A stretch of 64,000 nucleotides of DNA from NCBI RefSeq assembly GCF_900091585.1, contig NZ_FMHT01000003.1, positions 2,589,501 to 2,653,500 on the forward strand, read 5' to 3'. The DNA is from Micromonospora nigra (GTDB taxonomy: Bacteria; Actinomycetota; Actinomycetes; Mycobacteriales; Micromonosporaceae). Below the pieces are notes generated by a model that saw only the letters and a list, made by a program, of their open reading frames with translations, was not told where the DNA came from and did no database searches. Positions 19,203 to 27,319 of the stretch are shown here, piece after piece. A program made the position numbers and the translations under genes. Numbering within the stretch: position 1 is the first letter of the stretch; every line of letters starts with the position of its first letter.

Positions 19203-20206
19203 GCTGCCGCCTTTCCGGTGCCGGCGATGCTGCGTGGGTTGCGTGCTCCGGTGCGCAGGCCGGACGCGATGGTGCGGGCGATCTCGGCGGGTCGGAGGCC
19301 GATGGTGAGGGCGGCGGGTTCGAGGACGGCGGTGACGTCGTCGTGGGTGAGCGCGCCTCCGGCGGCGAGTTGGCCGAGGGCGACGGCGGAGGTGAACAGG
19401 GCGTGGTTGCGTTGCCCGTCGGGGGCTGCGGTGAGGTGCGCGACCTGGCGGCGGATCGCGGCGGCGACGTAGCGGCCGTGCCGGTCGACCGACACCAGCG
19501 CTACCGACCGTGCCGCCGCCGGGCGTGGTGCCGGGGCGAGCTGGTCGGCGATCCAGGCCGGCAAGGGTGCCGGGTCGCAGTCGAGCGCCACCGAGTACGG
19601 GTGGCCGGCGGCAGTGCTGCCTGCGGCGACGACGTAGCCGCCGTGGGCGCGGGTGTCGACTTTCCAGCCGAGTCCGCCCCGGTCGCCGGTCGTGTTGCGC
19701 AGCTGCGGCCCGCCGGTGGGGTGCTGGTAGTAGAGGTGGCTGCCGCCGCTGGCGGTGGTGACGGTGTAGGTGACCTCGATACCGGCCCGAGGTGGCGTGT
19801 GGGGGCCGAACCCGCCGTAGGGGTCGGTGGGGGTGCCGTGGCGGTGGGCGAGGGTGGCGAACACGTCCAGGCCGTCACACGCCCCCGCCCATTCCGGCGG
19901 CGGGGTGTCGGCGGCGTTCTTCGGCACGTCGAGGTCGACCACGACGAGGCCGGAGGGGCCGCAGGCGATGCCGATGCCGTAGGGGCGCGTCGACCACGCC
20001 CGCCGGATGCGCTGCGGGTCGGTGGTGGCGCGGGGTTCCCAGCCAAGGTGCCGCCCGGCGGCGTGGCAGCGCGGGTCGTGGCCGGTGCAGTTCTCGGCGG
20101 TGTGGTCGGGGAACGCGGGTCGCTTGTCGTCGGGGCGTAGCGGGAAGACGTGCCAGCCGCGCGCGGCGTGGCCGAGAGCGGCGGTGAGCAGGTCAGCGTC
20201 AGGCAT
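19199..20206 (-). CDS. Bifunctional DNA primase/polymerase (Prim-Pol)
   Basis: 335 aa from ATG 20206 (GGAAGGGAG upstream). The Prim-Pol domain starts at ALGHAARGWHVFPLRPDDK, with GIGIACGPSGLVVVDLDVP holding the DxD metal site and TASGGSHLYYQHP holding the catalytic SxH motif. A GG-GWKVDTRAHGGYVVAAGS strand completes the fold. The C-terminal 90 residues form a helical bundle. The protein starts replication of the element by making primers and extending them, together with the adjacent ATPase. The frame stays open upstream to a GTG at 20407; see the next entry. Confidence 0.9.
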   Translation of the reverse strand: MPDADLLTAALGHAARGWHVFPLRPDDKRPAFPDHTAENCTGHDPRCHAAGRHLGWEPRATTDPQRIRRAWSTRPYGIGIACGPSGLVVVDLDVPKNAADTPPPEWAGACDGLDVFATLAHRHGTPTDPYGGFGPHTPPRAGIEVTYTVTTASGGSHLYYQHPTGGPQLRNTTGDRGGLGWKVDTRAHGGYVVAAGSTAAGHPYSVALDCDPAPLPAWIADQLAPAPRPAAARSVALVSVDRHGRYVAAAIRRQVAHLTAAPDGQRNHALFTSAVALGQLAAGGALTHDDVTAVLEPAALTIGLRPAEIARTIASGLRTGARNPRSIAGTGKAAA

Positions 20207-20407
20207 GGGGCTCCCTTCCGGTGGGGCTGGGGCGTGTATCGGTGTCGATGGGGGTTCGGGCTTTCCGGCCAGTGCTGCGGGGGTGTGGGCGGGGCAGCGC
20301 AGCCCCGGCAGGTAGCGGCGGATACCGCTGGTGGTGTGGCAGTAGCGGTGTTCGGTGCCGATCCAGTGGCCGCACCGGGTCACCGGCCTAGTGCGGCCGG
20401 CGGTCAC
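20207..20407 (-). other. In-frame Cys/His-rich upstream extension of the Prim-Pol gene
   Basis: The 67 codons from GTG 20407 to the Prim-Pol ATG contain no stop and encode a zinc-finger-like pattern: RCGHWIGTEHRYC, then RRYLPGLRCPAHTPAALAGKP. The GTG overlaps the stop of the upstream gene as GTGA, the same coupling used throughout this operon. So the real Prim-Pol could be a 402-aa protein with an N-terminal Cys/His domain, or this may be a small independent gene whose stop was lost. In other AICEs I recall a similar short protein as a separate gene. Confidence 0.45.
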
Positions 20408-20706
20408 CGGGCGGCCCGCCCGGGTCGCGGCCGGGCCGCGATCGCGGCGCGGGTGACGGCCTGGCGGAGGTCGCCGAGCAGGCCGACCAGTTGGCGGCGG
20501 GCGGCGACCTCGGTCGGGGCGAGGGCGATGCGGAGGCGTACCTCGGCGTGGTCGCGGCCGGCGGCGGTGCGCACCCGGACGAGGACGGCGCGAGCGCGGC
20601 CGGGAACGTCGACCACGATCTCGTCGGAGCGGTGTTCGCCGAGACCGCATCGGTGGTCCCGCCCGCACCACGTCGTGTGTCCGGCTCGGCCGGTGGTGCG
20701 GTTCAT
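20404..20706 (-). CDS. Hypothetical AICE protein
   Basis: 100 aa, from ATG 20706 overlapping the preceding stop (ATGA) to TGA overlapping the next GTG. The N-terminus carries paired Cys/His residues (TTWCGRDHRCGLGEHRS), then a beta-rich stretch (EIVVDVPGRARAVLVRVRTA) and a basic helical C-terminus ending in RPRPGRAAR. It may bind nucleic acid. No named family is recognised. Tight coupling on both sides shows it belongs to the replication/transfer transcript. Confidence 0.7.
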   Translation of the reverse strand: MNRTTGRAGHTTWCGRDHRCGLGEHRSDEIVVDVPGRARAVLVRVRTAAGRDHAEVRLRIALAPTEVAARRQLVGLLGDLRQAVTRAAIAARPRPGRAAR

Positions 20707-20942
20707 GGTTGGCCGTCGCGGTACTCGGCGCGGATGTAGTCGATGAGCCGGCGGCCGGGGCGGACACGGATGCCGGTGCCGTCGCAGCGGGTGCAGTCGC
20801 GGCGGGTGCCGATGCTGGTGTGGTGGTAGCGACGGCCGTGGCAGCGTCGGCAGCGTCCCCATGGCGACACCGCACACTTGATCAGGTATGACGCTGCGTA
20901 GATGAGGGTGGCGAGGCTAGCGAGCAGCAGGGTGAGGGTCAC
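20703..20942 (-). CDS. Small membrane protein with zinc-ribbon motif
   Basis: 79 aa. An N-terminal hydrophobic segment (TLTLLLASLATLIYAASYLI) is followed by two CxxC knuckles, CRRCHGR and CTRCDGTG, which resemble half of a DnaJ-type zinc domain. The C-terminus is basic. The stop overlaps the start of the next gene. Function unknown; a membrane-tethered scaffold for transfer or replication is possible. Confidence 0.72.
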   Translation of the reverse strand: MTLTLLLASLATLIYAASYLIKCAVSPWGRCRRCHGRRYHHTSIGTRRDCTRCDGTGIRVRPGRRLIDYIRAEYRDGQP

Positions 20943-21020
20943 GAAATGCCTCCACGAGCCGGTTTGAGGGTGCGCAGGGCTTGCGCCGCTAGTTGTTAGG
21001 GCGCTGGCCAGGTGTCAGGT

Positions 21021-21075
21021 GGGTTGCTAGCGGGGGTGCTAGGTCTAGCGGGGGCCACCGCTAGACCTAGCAACC
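21021..21075. repeat. Inverted repeats with CTAG cores downstream of traB
   Basis: A perfect 14-bp dyad, GCTAGGTCTAGCGG (21038-21051) with its complement at 21058-21071, is nested with a GGTTGCTAG/CTAGCAACC outer dyad. It occupies the 147-base gap between the TraB gene and the next gene. CTAG is rare in such genomes, so four or five CTAG in 50 bases is notable. It may be a terminator or the TraB recognition (clt-like) site. Confidence 0.6.
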
Positions 21076-21089
21076 GATCGCTGTCCGGG

Positions 21090-23300
21090 TTAGGCGGCTT
21101 TGTCTCCGCGCCGCTTGTGACGCTCCGCAACCGCCCCGGCGATGTCGGCCCGGTCGATGCCGCGCCGGTTCGCGCCCTTGCCGGTGGTCGGGTCGGTGCC
21201 CCACACCTGCCCCGTGGTGACCCCGTACGGCTTGAGGGCCGCCGTCAGTTGGTCGCGGGTCAGGTCCCCGTACGCCTCCGGGTTCAACTCGGCGAGCCGC
21301 TCGGTGAGGGTTTCGGCCCACACCTTCGGCTCCGTCGCCGGGACCACGGTGAGGATGTCGTCCAACAGCGTGTCCCGGCGTACGGCCGGGGTCGGCGTGG
21401 CCTGCCCGATCGCGTGCCCGGTCAGCGTCCCGGCCGCCTCACGCAGGGCTCGCGCCCGGTCGGTGATCTTCTCAGCAGTCGGACCATCGACGTAGAAGGT
21501 GCGCACGATCTGCGCGTCGTCGGCCGCGCCGACGAGGTAGCCCACACCCTTGTCCTTCTTGGCGAACATGGTCGCCCGGATGCCGTTCTTGTACGCCGAG
21601 GTGCCGAGGATCATGTCGTTTTCGATCTGACCCATGACCCGCAGGCAGAACCGCGTCCCCGCATTCGCGCTCACGCCGGTGGGGAGGCTCTTGGCGTCGG
21701 GCCGCTGGGTGGCCACGACGAGGATGACGCCCAGGGCGCGGCCGAGCTTGATGATTTTCTCGGCCAGCTCGCCGGCTTCCTTGCCGAACTCCGGATGACT
21801 GAACAGTTCCTGCACCTCGTCCAGGGCGACGACCAGCCAGTGCAGGCCCAACTTCTTACGGCGGGCGAGGTCGGGGGTGACCTTGTTGTCCGGGCACACG
21901 GCCTTGGGTAGGCCCTTGATGACGGCGGCGCGGCGCTGGCATTCCTTGCGCAGCTCCCGCAGCGCGATCAGGCCCTCTTCGGCGGTGTCGTCGTCCTGCC
22001 CGGACGCGTACCGGGCCGACACCTTTTCGAGGGGGTCGAGTCCGCCGGTGCCCTTGAAGTCGAAGCACCACAACTCAGCGTACGGGTCGAGGGCTGCCGC
22101 GAGCATGGGGACCTGGGTGGCGGCGGTCTTGCCGTAGCCGGGAATCGACCCGATCAGCAGGTTCGTGTAGAGCAGGTCGATGGAGATGACCCGGCCGCGC
22201 GGGTCGGTGCCGAACGGCACCGGCCTGCCGAGGTCGAACCCGCCGGACGCCTTGAGCAGCGGCCACGGCTTCGGTGGGGTGGCGGCCATGTCCTGATCCC
22301 CCACCCACAACAGCAGGCGGCCGGGGTGCACCTCGGGTTGTCCTTCGGGCCAGACGCAGCCGAGGGGGCGGGTGAGGCCGGCGGCGAGCCGGTCACGCCG
22401 CTCGATCACATCCCCAGCCGTGACGCCGGGCGGCAGGTCGATGTCGGCCCGCCAGCCAGGGCCGTCGCGGGTGATCGGGGCGGTGAAGGCGATCGCGCGG
22501 TGTCCCTGCTTGGCGATGGCTTGGGTGATGCCGGAGATGCCGAGCACGGCCAGGGCCCGCACCACCACATCCGAGGTGAGTCGGGCAACGCGGGGGATGA
22601 CCACGGCGGTGTCGAGTAGCGGCTTGTCGGCCGGCTGGCCGAGCATCCCGCACAGGGTGACCAGCAGGGCCAGGACGGCCCAGCGTGCCCACGGCGGCGC
22701 GAGGGCCACCGCGACACCACCGGCGAGGGTGATGGCGAGGGTGAAGGTGGCGACGATGCCCCGCCAGCGGACGCGCCGGTCACGCTGCCGGGACAGCTTC
22801 AGGTAGAGGTCACCGTCGCGGGTCTGGGAGGTCGACTGCCGCAACTGTTCACCTTCCCAGTCGAACACCCACCGGGTCGCACCCGACATGAGCCGGGCCG
22901 CACCAGCAGGGGCACGCAGGGCGAGTTTCCCGCCGTACTTCGGTAGGCGGGTGGCGTGATAGGCGGTGGTGTGCAGCAGATGCCCCACCGCCCACCGCAT
23001 CACGTCGACCAGCTCGGCACGCGAGCACAGCCACGCGGGCAGGATCGGCCGACGCTGACCTGCGCGGACAGCCGACAGGGTAAACCGCGGTGACTTCTGC
23101 GCGTCCGGCGAGTCGACCAGCAGCGGGCCGGCGTCGGCCTGGTCGTCGTCGGGGTCGGGGGTGCGGGCGGCGCGGGCCGCGTCGAGGTCGACCACCTCGG
23201 CATCCGGGCCGGCGGTGGGGTTGGTGGGGTTGATGGGGTTGGTGAGGTCGCGTTCGGCGGCGTGCCAGTCGAAACGGTTGTCGTCGTGGGGGGACGTCAT
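21090..23300 (-). CDS. FtsK/SpoIIIE-type DNA translocase TraB, conjugative transfer protein
   Basis: 736 aa from ATG 23300 (GGAGG upstream). Order: an Asp/Ala-rich N-terminal tail (1-75), two membrane segments (about 182-222), then the FtsK motor with Walker A GSIPGYGKT (384-392) and Walker B LVVALDE (489-495). RPDAKSLPTGVSANAGTRFCLRV is the FtsK arginine-finger region. The C-terminal 60 residues form a winged-helix-like domain (LAELNPEAYGDLTRDQLTAALKPYG) that in TraB proteins binds the clt repeats. It pumps double-stranded DNA of the excised element into the recipient mycelium. This is the only transfer ATPase needed by AICEs. Confidence 0.95.
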   Translation of the reverse strand: MTSPHDDNRFDWHAAERDLTNPINPTNPTAGPDAEVVDLDAARAARTPDPDDDQADAGPLLVDSPDAQKSPRFTLSAVRAGQRRPILPAWLCSRAELVDVMRWAVGHLLHTTAYHATRLPKYGGKLALRAPAGAARLMSGATRWVFDWEGEQLRQSTSQTRDGDLYLKLSRQRDRRVRWRGIVATFTLAITLAGGVAVALAPPWARWAVLALLVTLCGMLGQPADKPLLDTAVVIPRVARLTSDVVVRALAVLGISGITQAIAKQGHRAIAFTAPITRDGPGWRADIDLPPGVTAGDVIERRDRLAAGLTRPLGCVWPEGQPEVHPGRLLLWVGDQDMAATPPKPWPLLKASGGFDLGRPVPFGTDPRGRVISIDLLYTNLLIGSIPGYGKTAATQVPMLAAALDPYAELWCFDFKGTGGLDPLEKVSARYASGQDDDTAEEGLIALRELRKECQRRAAVIKGLPKAVCPDNKVTPDLARRKKLGLHWLVVALDEVQELFSHPEFGKEAGELAEKIIKLGRALGVILVVATQRPDAKSLPTGVSANAGTRFCLRVMGQIENDMILGTSAYKNGIRATMFAKKDKGVGYLVGAADDAQIVRTFYVDGPTAEKITDRARALREAAGTLTGHAIGQATPTPAVRRDTLLDDILTVVPATEPKVWAETLTERLAELNPEAYGDLTRDQLTAALKPYGVTTGQVWGTDPTTGKGANRRGIDRADIAGAVAERHKRRGDKAA

Positions 23301-23423
23301 GATGGGGGTTCCTCCGGTCATGGGGATCGGTAGGGCCGGCGGCGCGGCGAAGGTTGGTCGCCAGGTGCCGCGCCGCCGGGCCAGCAGGAGCGGGGTAGTC
23401 GGGGCGGGTTGTTGGGGTGGGGG

Positions 23424-23657
23424 TTAGCGGCGCTTCTTGCGGTCGGTGCCGCCGGTGCTGCCGATGGCGGTTGCGCCGTTGCCGATCGCGCACTGACCGG
23501 TGACGGTGACGCGGCCGGTGGTGACCGTTCCGCCGCTGCTGGCGGTGGTGGGGTCGAAGGTGTAGTGACCGGCGGTGCAGATCGCGAGGGTGCCGGTGTC
23601 ATCGACCGACACCGACCGGAAACCCTTGCCGCACTGGGTGCAGGACGAGATCGCCAC
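23424..23657 (-). CDS. Small CxxC protein of unknown function
   Basis: 77 aa from GTG 23657 with GGGAGG six bases upstream. It has an N-terminal CTQCGKGF knuckle, two more Cys (LAICTAGHYTF and GQCAIG), a Thr/Gly-rich middle and a basic tail DRKKRR. One zinc ion could be bound. It lies 123 bases before traB. No family recognised. Confidence 0.6.
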   Translation of the reverse strand: MAISSCTQCGKGFRSVSVDDTGTLAICTAGHYTFDPTTASSGGTVTTGRVTVTGQCAIGNGATAIGSTGGTDRKKRR

Positions 23658-23750
23658 GGTTTGCCTCCCTTGCGGCTGCCAGCGGGTCTGGCAACCTCCG
23701 CACCCCACCGGGCCAACCTCGGCAGGCTGGGCCGGTGAGGGCGGGGGTGG

Positions 23751-24218
23751 TCAGGCCGCGCAGAACAGGGCGGCGACGAACAGCCAGCCGATGTGCCACG
23801 ACTGGTCCAGGGCGTAGGCGCCGGTGCCAAGGGACGGGTTGTCGTCGCGGCCGGGCCGGGGTGCGCCGAGGGCGTAGAAGCGTGCCGAACCGAGAGCAGC
23901 AGCGATGCGCTGGAGCGGGGTACGCCGGTCAGCGACGTAGTGCGACACCGCCGACACCGTCAGGCCGACCCCGACGCCCCACGGGTCGAGGCGTAGCCCG
24001 GTCGCCAGCACCATCGTGGCGAGGGTGATCAGGGCGGTGAGGGTGTAGGTGGCGACGTGGGCGGCGCACGCGATACGCCCGGCCCATCCGGGCTGGCCCT
24101 TGCAGTCGGCCTGCCGCTGGGTCTGCACCCAGTGGTCAGCGACCTGATGGGCGACGTAGAGGGTGGCGAACACGGCGGCGAACGTGGCGGCGTGTGCGCC
24201 GGTCGGATCTGCGAACAT
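23751..24218 (-). CDS. DUF3307-like membrane protein
   Basis: 155 aa, four hydrophobic segments. The opening FAAVFATLYVAHQVADHWVQT, with H..ADHW, matches DUF3307 proteins. These occur in phages and AICEs and have no proven function. Later residues SHYVADRRTPLQRIA and DQSWHIGWLF contain further conserved His. It starts at ATG 24218 after GGGAGAG. It may help intramycelial spread of the element, like the Spd proteins. Confidence 0.72.
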   Translation of the reverse strand: MFADPTGAHAATFAAVFATLYVAHQVADHWVQTQRQADCKGQPGWAGRIACAAHVATYTLTALITLATMVLATGLRLDPWGVGVGLTVSAVSHYVADRRTPLQRIAAALGSARFYALGAPRPGRDDNPSLGTGAYALDQSWHIGWLFVAALFCAA

Positions 24219-24309
24219 GGGTGGTCTCTCCCAAGGTCTGTTGGCTGAGGGGTGGAGGCCGGCGGCACGGCATCGGTTTGCAGGCCAGGAGCCGTGCCGC
24301 CGGGCGGGG

Positions 24310-24501
24310 CTAGTCGGTGATGCGGGTGCCGTCTGCGCGGCGCTGCCGTTCGTCGGCGGCCATGCCGTGAATCTCGCCCTGGACATGGGCGGGCAGGTCA
24401 CGCCACGCCTGGCGGGTGGCGTCGTCGCGGTGGATCTGCGTCACCGCCCACTCAGCGACCAGGTTGGCCAGGTCTCGGCTGGTGGCCTTACGGCGGGCCA
24501 T
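24310..24501 (-). CDS. Hypothetical small protein
   Basis: 63 aa. Its ATG overlaps the stop of the upstream DUF2637 gene (TGATG), so it is co-translated with it. It is charged and helical (ARRKATSRDLANLVAEWAVT, then HVQGEIHGMAADERQRRADG). No family recognised. The coupling and the codon use are the main evidence that it is real. Confidence 0.62.
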   Translation of the reverse strand: MARRKATSRDLANLVAEWAVTQIHRDDATRQAWRDLPAHVQGEIHGMAADERQRRADGTRITD

Positions 24502-25304
24502 CAGGCGTTCTCCCGCACGAGGTGAGCGAGGGCGGCTCCCATGCCGAGTACCGCGACCGGGAGGCAGGCCACGGCGGTGGTGATCCACCACGGGGCCGAG
24601 GTGACCCCGGCGGCGACGAGCAGGTGGTAGGCGACCTGGCCGAGCGCGCCGACGGCGAGGGAACCCAGGGCCGACCACTTCGCGAACCGGCGTGCCCGGT
24701 CCGGTACCCGCCCGGACAGCCACACGTACAGCGCGTACGCGCCGTAGGTTTCGACACCGATGGGCAGGGTGATCGCGGTGTTGATGCTGAATCCGTCAGC
24801 GATACCGGGCAGCGGGTGCACGATGCCGAACCCGGTGAGTCCACCGAGTCCGACCCACCCCGACCAGATCGCGACGAACGCGGGCAGCGCCAGCAGGATC
24901 ACCGGCCACGCGACAGCGCGGCGGGCGGGCCGGGGCGTGATGTTGGTGCCCAGGTCTACGACGGGTGCAGGCTGCGCCGACACCAGCGGCAGAGTGTCGT
25001 CGGCGGTCGGCGGCAGGTCCACCACCGGGCCGGCGTCGACCGAGGCGGGCGGGGCAGGCTCGGCCGGGTCCGCTGCCGGGCCGGGGTTGGGGTCGGGTTC
25101 GGGGTCGGCCGGCGGTGCGGGGGTGGGGTGTGGGGTGCGGGTCAGTTCGGCGAGGATCGCGTCGGCCTTCGGGCCGCCCACCCGCAGTTCCTTCTTGATG
25201 CGGTTACGGGACGGCAGCGTGCCGAGCTGCGCGGCCAGGTCGCGGGCGGCGGGCACGAGTTCCTCTACCGGCTTCGGATACGCCGACAGCGTGGGGGCAG
25301 TCAT
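24501..25304 (-). CDS. DUF2637-type spread membrane protein
   Basis: 267 aa. The N-terminal 55 residues form a helix-turn-helix-like stretch (LPSRNRIKKELRVGGPKADAILAEL), followed by an Asp/Pro/Ala-rich linker. Four membrane segments come next (from about 140: VAWPVILLALPAFVAIWSGW to CLPVAVLGMGAALAHLV). This architecture is the DUF2637/Spd protein of actinomycete plasmids and AICEs, thought to move incoming DNA through the septa of the recipient mycelium. It starts at ATG 25304 after GGAGG-like GGGGGAACC. Confidence 0.8.
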   Translation of the reverse strand: MTAPTLSAYPKPVEELVPAARDLAAQLGTLPSRNRIKKELRVGGPKADAILAELTRTPHPTPAPPADPEPDPNPGPAADPAEPAPPASVDAGPVVDLPPTADDTLPLVSAQPAPVVDLGTNITPRPARRAVAWPVILLALPAFVAIWSGWVGLGGLTGFGIVHPLPGIADGFSINTAITLPIGVETYGAYALYVWLSGRVPDRARRFAKWSALGSLAVGALGQVAYHLLVAAGVTSAPWWITTAVACLPVAVLGMGAALAHLVRENA

Positions 25305-25321
25305 CAGGGGGAACCTCCGGT

Positions 25322-25983
25322 TCAGTCGGTGAGAAGGTCGGCGAGCAGGTCACGGTGGGCGGGGAAGACGGTGCCGGCGTAGACGTCGGCCAGGTGGCGC
25401 ACCAGGCCGGCGAAGTCGACGGCGGGTACCCAGGCAGCGCGGCGGGCGTCGTCGCGGCCGGTCACGTCGGGCAGGCAACGCCAGCCGTCGCCGAGGTCGA
25501 TGTGGACGGGGGTGGTGACCATCCATGCCTCGTCGGAGGCGCGGGGGTCGGGCACGTAGCGCGCCGGCAGGCGGGTGTGGCGCTCGCTGGCGCGGTCCAG
25601 GATCAGACCGGTTTCCTCGGCCAGTTCCCGCAACGCGGCGTCGGTGGGGTCTTCGCCGGGGTCGAGGTAGCCGCCGGGCAGCGCCCACCCATGCCCGTCG
25701 CCCCGCTCCACCAAGAGCAGCCACCGCCACCCGCCAGTGGTGGCGGTGACGATGGCGTCGGCGCACTGTTGCTCGCCCCAGTGGCCGAGCTGGTTGCGGC
25801 CGTAGCGGATACCGGTCGGCGCGTACGGGTTGACCGGACGCCCATCCACGAGGGGAAGGGGATCGCGGCCTGCTGGCGGCGTGGTGTCCAGTCGATAGCG
25901 GTGGGGTCCATGGTCGGGTCGGCCCACACCGCGCCTGCGGCGATGCCGTCGAGCACGGACGGGTCGGTGTAGTCGACAACCAT
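25322..25983 (-). pseudogene. Nudix hydrolase, interrupted by a -1 frameshift
   Basis: The N-terminus, from ATG 25983, reads MVVDYTDPSVLDGIAAG...TAIDWTPRRQQAAIPF. It then shifts frame at a C tract (plus 25852-25861) into LVDGRPVNPYAPTGIRYG. The second frame holds a complete Nudix box: GYLDPGEDPTDAALRELAEE, continuing TGL. One extra C gives a single 220-aa frame. AICE Nudix genes of exactly this layout are common; they hydrolyse a nucleoside diphosphate derivative, and their role in the element is unknown. The start overlaps the preceding stop (TGATG). It may be a real inactivation or a miscalled base, since dnaX shows the same kind of error. Confidence 0.8.
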
Positions 25984-26324
25984 CACGCCACCGCCAGGGC
26001 GGTGAGCTGGTCGGTGGTCGAGGGGTCGAGGGTGTCGCCGTCGGTGTATTCGCGGGCGTGGGCGAAGATCTCCCAGCCGTGCCACGTCGGGTAGGCCGAC
26101 ACCGCCCGAAACGGGCGACCGTCGGCGTTGGTGCTCTGACGCTCCGGGCTGGTGAGCAGGTCGGGGCTGTCCAGTCCGGCCAGGTGCAGCCAGGAGCGCA
26201 GCTCGGCGATGCTGTCGAAGTCGACGGCCATCGAGGTGCCGTCGGAGTGCACGGTGATCGCGGTCGGGTTGGCCAGTAGCAGCAGCTCGGCCATGAGGGC
26301 GCGTCGGTTCTTCCGGATACTCAA
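25983..26324 (-). CDS. Hypothetical AICE protein
   Basis: 113 aa from TTG 26324, which has GGAG eight bases upstream; an ATG at 26294 lacks a site. The protein reads LSIRKNRRALMAELLLLANP, then VHSDGTSMAVDFDSIAELRSW and WEIFAHARE. It looks like a small alpha/beta domain without cysteines. No function known. The stop overlaps the Nudix start, so the two are coupled. Confidence 0.65.
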   Translation of the reverse strand: MSIRKNRRALMAELLLLANPTAITVHSDGTSMAVDFDSIAELRSWLHLAGLDSPDLLTSPERQSTNADGRPFRAVSAYPTWHGWEIFAHAREYTDGDTLDPSTTDQLTALAVA

Positions 26325-26337
26325 CGCGGGCTCTCCT

Positions 26338-26697
26338 TCACGAGGGGGAACAGTCGAGGCACTCGCCGAGCGAGCGCGGGATGAAGTAGGGCCGCACCAG
26401 CCGGCAGGTCGGGCAGGTGCGGCGGGCCAGCAACGCCGCGGCGATCGCACGCCGCTGCGCGGGGGTGGCGGTGCGCTTCGGCCGGGCCAGATCCAGCCGG
26501 TACAGGTAGGCGGCGCGGGTGCCGCCGATACCGCGCCAGAGGATCTGGGCGGCGACAGGTTGGCCACCGGGGCGCAGGCCGGCGGCGCGTAGTTGACGGC
26601 GGGTGGCGTAGCCGGCGGGTGCGCCGCGCCACCAGAAGGTCGGAATGCCGTACCGCGACCCGTCCGGGTCGTAGTAGGCGGCGCGGATACGCGACAT
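26338..26697 (-). CDS. RRQRL-motif zinc-binding protein
   Basis: 119 aa. The segment GYATRRQLRAAGLRPGGQPVAA gives this AICE family its name. A C-terminal zinc knuckle CPTC...CLDC is present (RRTCPTCRLVRPYFIPRSLG, then ECLDCSPS). Such proteins are found almost only in actinobacterial integrative elements. The function is unknown; nucleic-acid binding is likely. ATG 26697 overlaps the upstream stop as TGATG. Confidence 0.8.
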   Translation of the reverse strand: MSRIRAAYYDPDGSRYGIPTFWWRGAPAGYATRRQLRAAGLRPGGQPVAAQILWRGIGGTRAAYLYRLDLARPKRTATPAQRRAIAAALLARRTCPTCRLVRPYFIPRSLGECLDCSPS

Positions 26698-26945
26698 CAG
26701 GCGACGCGGTCGGGGCCGGTGGTGCGGTCGGCCAGGTCGGCGGCGGCGCGGGTCACGCGGGACTCAGCCCGACGCAACCGACGCCAGTCCAGCACCGTCG
26801 GGCCGCCGTGATCCTCGGCGTAGAGCAGGATGATTTCGGCATCGAGTACGTCCAGCTCGGCCGCGATCAACGGCCACTCCGCCTCGATCGCAGCCAGGTC
26901 AGCGGCGGTCGGCTCGGCGGTGACAGGGGCGAGGTGCTTCCGCAC
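26697..26945 (-). CDS. DUF6284-like small protein
   Basis: 82 aa from GTG 26945 with GGAGG six to eight bases upstream. It is acidic and helical (AADLAAIEAEWPLIAAELDV, LDAEIILLYAE, WRRLRRAESRVTRAAADLAD). Its position as first gene of the left-arm operon, before the RRQRL protein, is typical of AICEs. No function known. Confidence 0.65.
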   Translation of the reverse strand: MRKHLAPVTAEPTAADLAAIEAEWPLIAAELDVLDAEIILLYAEDHGGPTVLDWRRLRRAESRVTRAAADLADRTTGPDRVA

Positions 26946-27319
26946 GGGAAACCTCCGGGTAGTCGGTGTCAACACGGGAGGGCGTGGCGGCGCGGGCCGA
27001 AGCTCGCGCCTCCACGCGATTCAGGGGGATGAGCTGCACGGACCTCAGCCGTGCGCGGCAGCCGTCGACCCCGTAGGCGGGATCGCGGCCCGGCGCTGAC
27101 GCGCCGACCTTTTCGGTGGGAGGTGCGGCCCGATGCAGTTGTCACAGGACGTGCGCACGGCGACTCGTAGGCGCGCAGCGCCGCTAAGCGCTGCCTTCCC
27201 CGGTAGCCAACCGGCGGCATAGCTGATTTCAGCGCTAAAATTAGCGCTAATGTTGTGCGGTGTCAACGAGGAGGGGGACTAGGATCAGCGGATCAGGCAG
27301 TCAGACAGGGGGACGTCGG
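26946..27319. promoter_or_regulatory. Divergent control region of the element with palindromic operators
   Basis: No gene is supported in these 374 bases between the left-arm operon and the XRE gene. An 18-bp palindrome AGCGCTAA-AA-TTAGCGCT lies at 27231-27248. A related dyad CAGCGC/GCGCTG lies at 27176-27193, and both contain GCTAA next to GCGCT. The palindrome sits about 70 bases before the XRE start, where a repressor could control both directions. The AT-rich part near 27225-27256 probably holds the XRE promoter. Confidence 0.65.

Noticed and set aside
26969..27266. Small minus-strand genes in the divergent control region of the element
   Set aside because: Basic low-complexity sequences, no ribosome site, and they would cover the operator palindromes.
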